Assembly (NCBI RefSeq): GCF_014644455.1
Contig: NZ_BMKS01000001.1
Span: 310,001-374,000 of the forward strand
DNA: 64,000 nucleotides
Direction of reading: 5' to 3'
Source: Caldovatus sediminis
GTDB taxonomy: Bacteria > Pseudomonadota > Alphaproteobacteria > Acetobacterales > Acetobacteraceae
Part shown: positions 7,422-15,288 of the stretch, piece after piece
Numbering within the stretch: the stretch's first letter is position 1
How the letters are laid out: every line of letters begins with the position of its first letter
Made by a program: the position numbers and the translations under genes
The notes under the pieces: model-generated
Told to the model about the DNA's origin: nothing
Databases searched by the model: none
Seen by the model: only the letters and a program-made list of their open reading frames with translations

Positions 7422-8465
7422 ATGTTCCCGAGTGCCCGCTTCGAGCCGCGCAGGGCGGGCCGCCAGCGACACCTCGCCGCCTGGGCAAGCGCGCTCTCGG
7501 CCTGGGCGATATCCGTCCTGCTGCTGCACTGGTTCTACGCCACCCACCTGCAGCGCGAGGAGCAGGCGGCGGAGTTCGCCGCGCTCGAACGCGCCGCGGC
7601 GATGGCCGAAGCGGTCGAACAGGGCGTGCTGCGCAAGCTCGACTTCGTCGAGGGCCTGCACGAGCTCCTTCAGCTTCGCGAGCGCCTCGACCGCGCCGGC
7701 GACACCGCCGGCGCCGCGGCGATCGAGGAGCATCTGACCGCCGTCGCCCGCCGCGCGCGCTTCGGCGTGCAGGCGATCGGCGTGATTCGCGCCGACGGCG
7801 TGCTCCACTGGTCCACCGCGCAGGCTCCGGGGGCCCAGCCCGTCTCCGTCGCCGAGCGCGAATACTTCGCCGTGCACCGCGACGGCAAGCGCGAGCTGCA
7901 TGTGAGCGCGCTGACCATCGGGCGCACCAGCGCGATCCGCTGGAGCATGCACCTCACCCGCGCCCTCGAGGACCGGTCCGGCAACTTCGCCGGCGTCGCC
8001 CTGGTGTCCCTCGATCCGATCGAGCTTTCGAAGAAGCTCGGCGCGCTGCACGCCGGCCACGGCGAGGCCTCGGTGGTGCTGCGTCTCGACGATGGTGCGC
8101 TGCTCGCCCTTGGCGCCCCGGAAGAGCGGCGCTTCCTCGGCGGAGCGCTGCCGGAGGAGGCCGTGCTGTTCCAGCTCATGCGCGCCGAGCGGGCGGGACG
8201 GGCGCGTGTCTGGAGCCATCTCTCGGGCCGCGAGCTGCTGTTCGGCTACCGCACCGTCTCCGGCGCCCCCCTCGCGGTCGCCTACGGGCTGGACGCCGAG
8301 CAGGAGCTGGCGCCGATCCGCGCGCTGCGCCGCTCGGCCCAGGCCTCGATGGCGATCGCGGCGACGCTGTCGCTGATGATCCTCCTCCTGGTCCTCTGGT
8401 GGATGCCGCCGACCCGCGCCCGGGCGTCCCTCCCCGCCGGCCTCGCGGAGCGCGCCCCGGGCTGA
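7422..8465 (+). CDS. Membrane-anchored periplasmic sensor (dCache/PAS-like), no output domain
   Basis: 347 residues. An N-terminal transmembrane helix (about residues 20-41) is followed by a large extracytoplasmic region of 260 residues, a second helix (about 310-330, SMAIAATLSLMILLLVLWW) and a tail of some 20 residues. The outer region has the look of double-Cache/PAS sensors that front GGDEF proteins and kinases: GVQAIGVIRADGVLHWST, then YFAVHRDGKRELHVSA and GNFAGVALVSLDP. Nothing enzymatic follows the second helix. I chose the ATG at 7422; no clear ribosome site precedes it, so it may be leaderless. A perfect palindrome lies just upstream. A signalling partner elsewhere, or a truncated ancestor, are the likely explanations. 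Confidence 0.65.
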   Translation: MFPSARFEPRRAGRQRHLAAWASALSAWAISVLLLHWFYATHLQREEQAAEFAALERAAAMAEAVEQGVLRKLDFVEGLHELLQLRERLDRAGDTAGAAAIEEHLTAVARRARFGVQAIGVIRADGVLHWSTAQAPGAQPVSVAEREYFAVHRDGKRELHVSALTIGRTSAIRWSMHLTRALEDRSGNFAGVALVSLDPIELSKKLGALHAGHGEASVVLRLDDGALLALGAPEERRFLGGALPEEAVLFQLMRAERAGRARVWSHLSGRELLFGYRTVSGAPLAVAYGLDAEQELAPIRALRRSAQASMAIAATLSLMILLLVLWWMPPTRARASLPAGLAERAPG

Positions 8466-8657
8466 TCGCGCCCTTGCGCGGGATCTCGGCGGCGAGGCGC
8501 ATCCAGGCCCCCGCCAGGGAAGTCCGTGCCGTCGCCCCGGCGGCGGCAGGGCCGGACGCTTGCCAATCGCGCCGGATCGCGCAAAGACGCGCGCCGACGG
8601 ACCGTCCCTCCGCCCCACCCCGCCACCCGTGCCCTCACCAGCCCGGAGTCCCGCGTC

Positions 8658-8945
8658 ATGTCCGCCGCCTTCGACCGCATCGCCGACATCATCGCGGAGA
8701 ACAGCGAGGTCCCGCGGGAGAAGATCACGCCCGATTCGCACGTGATCAACGACCTCGGCATAGACAGCCTCGACTTCCTCGACATCGTCTTCGCCATAGA
8801 CAAGGCCTTCGGCATCAAGGTCCCGGTCGAGGCCTGGACGCAGGAGGTGAACGCGGGCAACGCGCCGGCGGAACAGTACTTCGTCATGAAGAACCTCGCC
8901 CAGCGCATCGAGGAGCTGGTCGCGGCCAAGCAGGCCCAGGGCTGA
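8658..8945 (+). CDS. acpXL: Specialised acyl carrier protein AcpXL
   Basis: 95 residues, longer than housekeeping AcpP (about 78). The phosphopantetheine site is Ser37 in [20 protein letters not shown]. The downstream segment ([25 protein letters not shown]) is the signature extension of rhizobial AcpXL, which carries the growing 27-hydroxyoctacosanoate chain destined for lipid A. The start is set by GGAG 9 nt upstream and by alignment with AcpXL (M-x3[10 protein letters not shown]). It is the first gene of a tight six-gene run with the same order as the rhizobial lipid A cluster. Cytosolic. Confidence 0.93.
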   Translation: MSAAFDRIADIIAENSEVPREKITPDSHVINDLGIDSLDFLDIVFAIDKAFGIKVPVEAWTQEVNAGNAPAEQYFVMKNLAQRIEELVAAKQAQG

Positions 8946-8961
8946 GGGCGCCCGCAGCGCC

Positions 8962-9438
8962 GTGCGCCTCGAGTATTTCCAGATGATCGACCGCGTCCTC
9001 GCCTGCGGCGAGGGCGTGATCGTCGCCGAGGCGCGGGTGCCCGAGGCCTCGCCGGTGTTCGAGGGGCACTTCCCCGGCCACCCGCTGATGCCCGGCGTGC
9101 TGCTGGTGGAAGCCATGGCCCAGGCCTCGGGCTATCTGATCCTGGCGACGCAGGGCTTCGCGCGCATGCCCTTCCTCGCCGGGGTGCGGGAGGCGAAGCT
9201 GCGCAGCTTCGTCACGCCGGGCATGACGCTGAAGGTGGAGGCGAGACTGGTGCACGACGGCTCGGGCTACGCGGTGACCGCGGGCAGCATCGGCGGCCCC
9301 GACGGCAGGCGCATCTGCGACGCGGAACTGACGCTGCGCACCCTCCCCTTCCCCGCGCCGGAGCTGGCCGCGGCCATGCGCGCCCGCGCGGCGGAGATCG
9401 GGCTGCCGGCCGCCGGCGCCGCGGGGAAGGCGGCGTGA
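8962..9438 (+). CDS. fabZXL: 3-hydroxyacyl-ACP dehydratase FabZ-like (FabZXL)
   Basis: 158 residues with a GTG start. Hotdog-fold dehydratase, with the catalytic pair visible as His36 in EGHFPGHPLMPG and Glu50 in LVEAMAQ (14 residues apart, as in FabZ). It removes water from 3-hydroxyacyl-AcpXL during chain elongation. It begins 16 bp after acpXL, and its last codons overlap fabF2XL by 4 bp. General FabZ activity for housekeeping lipids cannot be excluded, but the neighbours argue for the lipid A very-long-chain pathway. Confidence 0.88.
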   Translation: MRLEYFQMIDRVLACGEGVIVAEARVPEASPVFEGHFPGHPLMPGVLLVEAMAQASGYLILATQGFARMPFLAGVREAKLRSFVTPGMTLKVEARLVHDGSGYAVTAGSIGGPDGRRICDAELTLRTLPFPAPELAAAMRARAAEIGLPAAGAAGKAA

Positions 9439-10640
9439 GCGGCATGCGGCGCGAGGTCTGGATCACCGGGATCGGCCTCGTCACCTCGCTCGGCGAGGGG
9501 GCGGAGGCGCACTGGGCGGCGCTGTCCGCGCCCGGGACGAGGCCGGTGCTCGACGAGACGAGCTTCGCCCCCTTCCCGGTGCATCCGCTGCCGGCGCTCG
9601 ATCTCGACCGCCAGATCCCGAAGAAGGGCGACCAGCGGCAGATGGAGCCCTGGCAGCGCCTCGGCACCTACGCCGCGGGGCTGGCCATAGACGACGCGCA
9701 GGCGCGCGACCTGGTCGCCGACATGCACCTCGTCGTCGCGGCAGGAGGCGGCGAGCGCGACGTGGCGGTGGACGAGGCGATCGCGGCGGAGCTCGCCAAC
9801 GCGCCGCCCGAGGTCGCCGGGCCGCGGCTGAACGAGCGCCTGGCGGCCGACCTGCGGCCGACGCTGTTCCTCGCCCAGCTCTCCAACCTGCTCGCCGGCA
9901 ACATCTCGATCGTGCACGGCGTCACCGGTTCCTCGCGCACCTTCATGGGCGAGGAGCAGGCGGCGGCGGACGCGGTGCGCATCGCGCATCTGCGCCTCGC
10001 CGAGGGGCGGGGCGAGATCGCGCTGGTCGGCGGCGCCTATGTCGCGCAGCGCTGGGACATGCTGCTGCTCTACGCGGCGGGCGGGGCGCTCTGGCACGGG
10101 CCGTGGGCGCCGATCTCGGCGCGGGCGGCGCGCGGCGGGGGGTTCGTCGGCGGCGGCATGGCCGCCTTCCTGGTGCTGGAGACGGCGGAGCACGCGCGCG
10201 CCCGCGGCGCCAAGGGGCTCGCGCGCCTGGCGGGCGTGGCGACGGACGTCGCGCACCGCCGCGAGGGCGGCGGCTCGGCCGCGGTGGCGCGCGCGCTCTG
10301 GGACCGGCTCGCGCCGCGCGGCGGCGCCGGCCGGCTCGGCGTGGTCTCCGGCGCCATCGGGGTCGAGCCGGCGCTCGCCGAGGAGCGCGCCTTCCTCGCC
10401 GGCCTCGCCGCGGGCGCGCTCGTCCGCACGCCCGGCACGCTGCTCGGCCACGGCGTGGAGGCGAGCTTCCCGGCCCACCTCGCCCTCGGCGCGCTGGCCC
10501 TCGCGCGCGGCGGCTTCTACCCGCCCCTCGATCCCGGCCTCGACACGCCGGAGGCCGGGGGCCGCGTGGACCGGGTGCTGGTCACCGGCTTCGGCCAGTG
10601 GCGCGGCGAGGCGCTGGCGCTCCTGGAGCCCGCGGCATGA
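9435..10640 (+). CDS. fabF2XL: Ketosynthase-like protein without catalytic triad (FabF2XL, chain-length-factor-like)
   Basis: 401 residues with the thiolase-fold outline of beta-ketoacyl-ACP synthases (VWITGIGLVTSLGEG at the N-terminus, GHG and GFGQW near the C-terminus). The active-site region is changed: where the partner FabF1 has TTACATGAS this protein has VHGVTGSS (about 160-167), and NAHGTGT is replaced by SGAIGVE (305-311). One histidine (His339, LGHG) remains. There is no cysteine anywhere in the protein, so it cannot be a conventional condensing enzyme. Both ends overlap its neighbours by 4 bp, which implies 1:1 synthesis with FabF1. By analogy with type II polyketide chain-length factors, I infer a structural or length-setting partner. 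Confidence 0.82.
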   Translation: MSGMRREVWITGIGLVTSLGEGAEAHWAALSAPGTRPVLDETSFAPFPVHPLPALDLDRQIPKKGDQRQMEPWQRLGTYAAGLAIDDAQARDLVADMHLVVAAGGGERDVAVDEAIAAELANAPPEVAGPRLNERLAADLRPTLFLAQLSNLLAGNISIVHGVTGSSRTFMGEEQAAADAVRIAHLRLAEGRGEIALVGGAYVAQRWDMLLLYAAGGALWHGPWAPISARAARGGGFVGGGMAAFLVLETAEHARARGAKGLARLAGVATDVAHRREGGGSAAVARALWDRLAPRGGAGRLGVVSGAIGVEPALAEERAFLAGLAAGALVRTPGTLLGHGVEASFPAHLALGALALARGGFYPPLDPGLDTPEAGGRVDRVLVTGFGQWRGEALALLEPAA

Positions 10641-11920
10641 ACGGCATCCCGACCAAGGACAGGCACGGCCGCCCGCTGGTGGCGGTGACCGGCATCGGCA
10701 TCGTCACCTCGCTCGGCTGGGGCGTGGAGGCGAACTGGGCGGCGCTGACCGCGGGACGGTCGGGCATCCGCCGCATCACCCGCTTCCCGACCGACCACCT
10801 CAAGACCACCATCGCCGGCCTGGTGCACCTGCCGGACGAGCCGCCGGGCGGCGAGTGCATCCCCTCCCCCGTCCGCGTCGAGCGCATGGCGGTCGCGGTG
10901 ATCGCCGAGGCGCTGGCGAACGCGCGCATCGGCGACACGGGCCGCTTCCCGGGGCCGCTCTTCGTCGGCATGCCGCCGGTGGAGATGGAATGGCCGCAGC
11001 GCTTCGCGCTCGCCCGCGGCGCCAATGACGGCGCGCCGGGCTACCGCGGCCTCGTCGCCGCGGTCGAGGGCCGGCAGGACATCTACGAGACGGTGCTGTT
11101 CGGCGGCGTGGCCGAGCACCTCGCCGCGCGCTTCGGCACCCGCGGCGCGCCGATCAGCCTGACCACCGCCTGCGCCACGGGCGCCTCCGCGATCCAGCTC
11201 GGCGTCGAGGCGATCCAGCGCGGCGAGGCGGAGGCGGCGATCGCCGTCGGCGCCGACGGCTCGGTGCAGCCCGAGGCGCTGATCCGCTTCTCGCTGCTCT
11301 CCGCCCTCTCGACGCGCAACGAGGAGCCGGAGAAGGCGGCGCGGCCCTTCGACCGCACGCGCGACGGCTTCGTCATGGCCGAGGGCGCGGCGGCGCTGGT
11401 CCTGGAGAGCCTGGAGAGCGCGCGCGCCCGCGGCGCGCCGGTGCTCGGCCTGGTGCTCGGCTGCGGCGAGCGGGCCGATTCCTTCCACCGCACGCGCTCC
11501 AACCCCGACGGCAAGGCGATCATCGGCGCCATCCGCAACGCGCTGGCGGACGCCGGGCTGGAGCCCGGCGACATCGACTACGTCAACGCGCACGGCACCG
11601 GCACGCCGGAGAACGACAAGATGGAGCACCTCGGCATGCGCGCCGTGTTCGGCGACCGCCCGCCGCCCATCTCCTCCAACAAGTCCATGATCGGCCACAC
11701 CCTCTCCGCCGCCGGCGCGGTGGAGGCGGCGTTCAGCCTGCTCACCCTCCGCGACCAGCTCCTGCCCCCCACCATCAACCACCGCGAGCCCGATCCGGCG
11801 ATCCCGCTCGACGTGGTGCCGAACGAGGCGCGCCGGGCGCGGGTGCGGCACGTGCTCTCCAACTCCTTCGGCTTCGGCGGGCAGAACGTCTGCCTGGTGC
11901 TGGGCGAGCCGCCGGGCTGA
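10637..11920 (+). CDS. fabF1XL: Beta-ketoacyl-ACP synthase II-like (FabF1XL)
   Basis: 427 residues; condensing enzyme that extends acyl-AcpXL by two carbons. The full Cys-His-His triad is visible: Cys179 in TTACATGAS, His319 in NAHGTGTPEND and His354 in NKSMIGHTLSAAGA, with Lys349. The glycine-rich C-terminus SNSFGFGGQN is normal. The start overlaps the fabF2XL stop (ATGA). It is the catalytic half of the ketosynthase pair in the AcpXL cluster and probably performs the late elongations toward C26-C28. Confidence 0.92.
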   Translation: MNGIPTKDRHGRPLVAVTGIGIVTSLGWGVEANWAALTAGRSGIRRITRFPTDHLKTTIAGLVHLPDEPPGGECIPSPVRVERMAVAVIAEALANARIGDTGRFPGPLFVGMPPVEMEWPQRFALARGANDGAPGYRGLVAAVEGRQDIYETVLFGGVAEHLAARFGTRGAPISLTTACATGASAIQLGVEAIQRGEAEAAIAVGADGSVQPEALIRFSLLSALSTRNEEPEKAARPFDRTRDGFVMAEGAAALVLESLESARARGAPVLGLVLGCGERADSFHRTRSNPDGKAIIGAIRNALADAGLEPGDIDYVNAHGTGTPENDKMEHLGMRAVFGDRPPPISSNKSMIGHTLSAAGAVEAAFSLLTLRDQLLPPTINHREPDPAIPLDVVPNEARRARVRHVLSNSFGFGGQNVCLVLGEPPG

Positions 11921-11925
11921 CCGCC

Positions 11926-12948
11926 ATGCGCGCCTTGCGGCTGCACGCCGAGCGCGACCTGCGCCTCGACGACATCCCCCCGCCGCCGCCGCCCGGGCCG
12001 GGCGAGGTGCAGGTGCGCATGCGCGCCCTCGCGCTCAACCACATCGACGTCTGGGGCTGGCGCGGCATGGCCTTCGCGAGGCGCGCGCTGCCGATCTGCG
12101 TCGGCGTCGAGGCGGTGGGCGAGGTCGTCGCCGCGGGGCCGGGCGTGGAGGGATGGCGGCCCGGCGACCGCGTCGCCCCCTACGGCGCCATCACCTGCGG
12201 CGCCTGCCGCGCCTGCCGCGAGGGGCGCGACAATCTCTGCGAGGACGTCCGCGGCATCATGGGCTTCCACGTGGACGGCTTCGCGCGCGAGCGCGCCAAC
12301 CTCGAGGCCCGGCTGCTGGTCCGCGTGCCCGACGGCATCGGCTGGGAGGACGCGGCCTGCGGCCCGGTCACCTTCGCCACCGTCGAGCACATGCTGTTCG
12401 ACAACGCGCGGCTCGAGCCGGGCGAGACCATCCTGGTCCACGCCGCGGGCTCCGGCATCGGCACGGTGGCGATCCGCATGGCCAAGGCGCTCGGCTGCAC
12501 GGTGATCGCCACCGCCGGCGACGACGAGAAGTGCGCGAAGGCCCGCGCGCTCGGCGCCGACCACGTGGTGAACTACACGACCGGGCGGTTCGAGAGCGTG
12601 GCGCGGCGCGTGACGAACAAGCGCGGCGTGGACGTGGTGTTCGAGCATGTCGGCGCGGCGACCTGGGCGGGCTCGCTCCTCTCGCTGCGCATGGGCGGGC
12701 GGCTGGTGACCTGCGGCTCGACCTCGGGCGTGGCGGCCGAGACCAACCTGATGATGCTGTTCCAGCGCCAGCTCCGCATCTTCGGCTCCTTCGGCGCCTC
12801 GATGCGCAACATCGCGGGGGGCTATGCGAGGATGGCGGCGGGCCTGCGGCCGGTGATCGACACCGTGCTGCCGCTCGAGCGCTTCGCCGAGGGCATCGCG
12901 CGGCTGGAGAGCCGGCGCGTGTTCGGCAAGATCGTGGTGACGCTCTAG
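11926..12948 (+). CDS. adh2XL: MDR-family oxidoreductase of the AcpXL cluster (Adh2XL), probable enoyl-thioester reductase
   Basis: 340 residues of the medium-chain dehydrogenase/reductase fold. The structural-zinc lobe is intact (Cys91, 94, 97, 105), and the nucleotide-binding loop HAAGSGIGTVAIRMAKALG is typical. The catalytic zinc site is not: the usual GHE is GVE (CVGVEAVG), and the N-terminal Cys ligand position reads LNHIDVW. Members without catalytic zinc are often NADPH-dependent quinone or enoyl-thioester reductases. Since the cluster otherwise has no enoyl reductase, I infer that role; databases call the rhizobial equivalent an alcohol dehydrogenase. It starts 5 bp after fabF1XL. Confidence 0.8.
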   Translation: MRALRLHAERDLRLDDIPPPPPPGPGEVQVRMRALALNHIDVWGWRGMAFARRALPICVGVEAVGEVVAAGPGVEGWRPGDRVAPYGAITCGACRACREGRDNLCEDVRGIMGFHVDGFARERANLEARLLVRVPDGIGWEDAACGPVTFATVEHMLFDNARLEPGETILVHAAGSGIGTVAIRMAKALGCTVIATAGDDEKCAKARALGADHVVNYTTGRFESVARRVTNKRGVDVVFEHVGAATWAGSLLSLRMGGRLVTCGSTSGVAAETNLMMLFQRQLRIFGSFGASMRNIAGGYARMAAGLRPVIDTVLPLERFAEGIARLESRRVFGKIVVTL

Positions 12949-12978
12949 AAGGCGGGGTCGGGGAGCCCACGGGGCGCC

Positions 12979-13875
12979 ATGCGAGTCCTGCAGCGCCTCG
13001 CCGAAGGCGCGCTCGGTCTGCTCGTCCGCTGGCTGTTCGCGCTGATGCGCGTCCTCGGTCCCGATCGCGGCCCGCGCATCGGCGGCGCGGTGGCGCGCGC
13101 GCTCGGCCCGCTGACGCCGGCGCACCGCATCGGGCGGGAGAACATCCGCGCCGCCTTCCCCGGCCTCCCCGAGGCCGAGCGCCGGCGCATCCTGCGCGAG
13201 GCCTGGGACAATCTCGGCCGCACCGCCTGCGAGTACGTCCACATGGACGCGATCTGGGACTTCGACCTCGCCCGGCCGGGCGCCGGGCGGATCGAGGCGA
13301 GCCCGGAGGTGATCGCCCGCTACGGCGCGCTGCGCGACCGCAAGGGGCCCGCGCTGGTCTTCGCCGCGCACCTGGCGAACTGGGAGCTGCCGGCGGTGGC
13401 CGCGGCGAAGCACGGCATCCGCGCCGCGATCCTCTACCGCACGCCGAACATCGCCCCCGTCGCGCGCGAGATCCTCCGCCTGCGCAGGGAGACGATGGGC
13501 ACGCTGATCCCGGCGGGCATCACCGCGCCGCTGCGCATGGTCTCGGCGCTGGAACAGGGCATGGTGGTCGGCATGCTGGTGGACCAGCGCTTCGGCCGCG
13601 GGCCGCGCGTGCCCTTCCTCGGCCGGCCGGCGGCGGCGAACCCGCTGATCGCGGAACTCGCGCGCCGCTTCGACTGCCCGGTGCACGGGACGCGCGCGAT
13701 CCGCCTGCCGGGCGGGCGGTTCCGGCTGGAGCTGACCGAGGCGCTGGACCTGCCGCGCGACGCGGAGGGGAAGGTGGACGTCGCCGCCGCCACCGCCGCG
13801 ATCAACCGGGTCGTCGAGGGCTGGGTGCGCGAGCATCCGGGCCAGTGGCTCTGGATGCACCGCCGCTGGCGCTGA
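12979..13875 (+). CDS. lpxXL: Lipid A very-long-chain acyltransferase LpxXL (LpxL/HtrB family)
   Basis: 298 residues. LpxL/HtrB-type lysophospholipid acyltransferase with an N-terminal hydrophobic anchor (GLLVRWLFALMRVLG), the NLGRTACEYVHMD block, the catalytic HX4E motif as His131-LANW-Glu136, and MVVGMLVDQRFGRG. In rhizobia LpxXL moves the C28 acyl chain from AcpXL onto a 3-hydroxyacyl group of Kdo2-lipid A at the cytoplasmic face of the inner membrane. Its place at the end of acpXL-fabZ-fabF2-fabF1-adh matches that cluster exactly, which favours this over a generic LpxL assignment. Confidence 0.88.
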   Translation: MRVLQRLAEGALGLLVRWLFALMRVLGPDRGPRIGGAVARALGPLTPAHRIGRENIRAAFPGLPEAERRRILREAWDNLGRTACEYVHMDAIWDFDLARPGAGRIEASPEVIARYGALRDRKGPALVFAAHLANWELPAVAAAKHGIRAAILYRTPNIAPVAREILRLRRETMGTLIPAGITAPLRMVSALEQGMVVGMLVDQRFGRGPRVPFLGRPAAANPLIAELARRFDCPVHGTRAIRLPGGRFRLELTEALDLPRDAEGKVDVAAATAAINRVVEGWVREHPGQWLWMHRRWR

Positions 13876-13919
13876 CGCGCCGCTTGCCCCGGACGCGCCG
13901 CCATGCGCACCCTGGGCGC

Positions 13920-15269
13920 ATGGAACGCCGACGCAGCACCCCGCTCGACGCGCTGAGCCCCGGCGCGCGCTTCCGCACCGGGCGCCGCGTGACCGCCGCC
14001 GACCTGGCCCCGGTGGCGGCCATGCTCGGCGAGGCCGGGGGCGCGCTCGCCGCCCGCGCCGCCGGCTCGCTGATGACGCACCTGATCGCCACCGCCTTCC
14101 CCGGCTTCGGCACGGCGATCCTGCGCGAGGACTACCGCTACGCCGGCACGGTCGCGGAGGGCGACGCGCTGACCGCCGAGATCGAGGTCGCGGCGGTGGA
14201 CCGGGCGGCGGGACGGGCGCGCCTCGCCTGCCGCGTGCTCGGGCCCGACGGCACCGCGCTCCTCTCCGGCGAGGCCGAGGTGGCGCCGCCGCGCGTGGCC
14301 GAGGAGCGTGAGCTGCCGGAAACGCCGGGCGCCTCGCCGCGGCCGGTGCGCATGCTGCGCGCGCTGCTCGCGCGCTGCGCCGGCCTGCCGCCGGTGCCGA
14401 CCGCGGTGGTGCACCCCTGCGACGCGGAGAGCCTGCGCGGCGCCCTGCTCGCCGCCGAGCACGGCCTGATCGCGCCGATCCTCGTCGGCCCGGAGGCGAA
14501 GATCCGCAACGCCGCCGCCGCCGCGGGGCTCGACATCGCCGCCCTGCCGCTGGTGCCGGCGCCGCACAGCCACGCCGCGGCCGAGACCGCGGTGGCGCAG
14601 GTGCGCGAGGGCCGCGCCGCCGCGCTGATGAAGGGCAGCCTGCACACCGACGAGCTGATGGAGGCGGCGCTGGCGCGCGAGGCCGGGCTGCGCACGGAGC
14701 GGCGGGTGAGCCATTGCTTCGTGCTCGACGCGCCGCTCCATCCGCGCCTGCTGCTGATCACCGACGCGGCGGTCAACATCCAGCCCGATCTCGAGGCGAA
14801 GGCCGACATCGCGCGCAACGCCATCGCCCTCGCCCGCGCCATCGGCATCGAGCTGCCCAAGGTGGCGATCCTCTCGGCGGTGGAGACGGTGACGCCGAAG
14901 ATCCCCTCGACGATCGACGCGGCCGCGCTGTGCAAGATGGCGGAACGCGGGCAGATCGTCGGCGGCGTGCTGGACGGGCCCCTCGCCTTCGACAACGCGG
15001 TGAGCCAGGCGGCGGCGAAAACGAAGGGCATCGCGAGCGCGGTGGCGGGCCAGGCGGACGTGCTGCTCTGCCCCGACCTCGAGAGCGGCAACATGCTGGC
15101 GAAGCAGCTCACCTATCTCGGCGGGGCGGAGAGCGCCGGGATCGTGCTCGGCCTCCGCGTGCCCGTGGCCCTCACCAGCCGCGCCGACAGCGCCACGGCG
15201 CGGCTCGGCAGCGCGGCGCTGCTGCGGCTGATGGCGCCGCGGGCGGCGGCCGTGGCCGCCACGCCCTGA
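13920..15269 (+). CDS. Fused MaoC hydratase / phosphate acyltransferase
   Basis: 449 residues. Residues 1-135 form a MaoC-type hotdog domain (TAADLAPVAAMLGEAGG, EDYRYAGTVAEGDAL). Residues 150-445 form a PTA_PTB phosphotransacetylase/phosphotransbutyrylase domain, with ALMKGSLHTDELM, ITDAAVNIQPDLEAKADIARNAI and the C-terminal LTSRADSATARLGSAAL. Proteins with this fusion are annotated bifunctional enoyl-CoA hydratase/phosphate acetyltransferase; the second domain interconverts acyl-CoA and acyl-phosphate. The nearest acetate kinase gene is 18 kb away on the other strand. It starts 44 bp after lpxXL, so it may be read through from the lipid A operon, without obvious functional link. Confidence 0.85.
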   Translation: MERRRSTPLDALSPGARFRTGRRVTAADLAPVAAMLGEAGGALAARAAGSLMTHLIATAFPGFGTAILREDYRYAGTVAEGDALTAEIEVAAVDRAAGRARLACRVLGPDGTALLSGEAEVAPPRVAEERELPETPGASPRPVRMLRALLARCAGLPPVPTAVVHPCDAESLRGALLAAEHGLIAPILVGPEAKIRNAAAAAGLDIAALPLVPAPHSHAAAETAVAQVREGRAAALMKGSLHTDELMEAALAREAGLRTERRVSHCFVLDAPLHPRLLLITDAAVNIQPDLEAKADIARNAIALARAIGIELPKVAILSAVETVTPKIPSTIDAAALCKMAERGQIVGGVLDGPLAFDNAVSQAAAKTKGIASAVAGQADVLLCPDLESGNMLAKQLTYLGGAESAGIVLGLRVPVALTSRADSATARLGSAALLRLMAPRAAAVAATP

Positions 15270-15288
15270 GGCATGGGAGCACGCCCGC

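Noticed and set aside
9435-10640. A second functional FabF-type condensing enzyme
   Set aside because: The protein contains no cysteine and lacks the NAHGTGT histidine, so conventional condensation is not possible.
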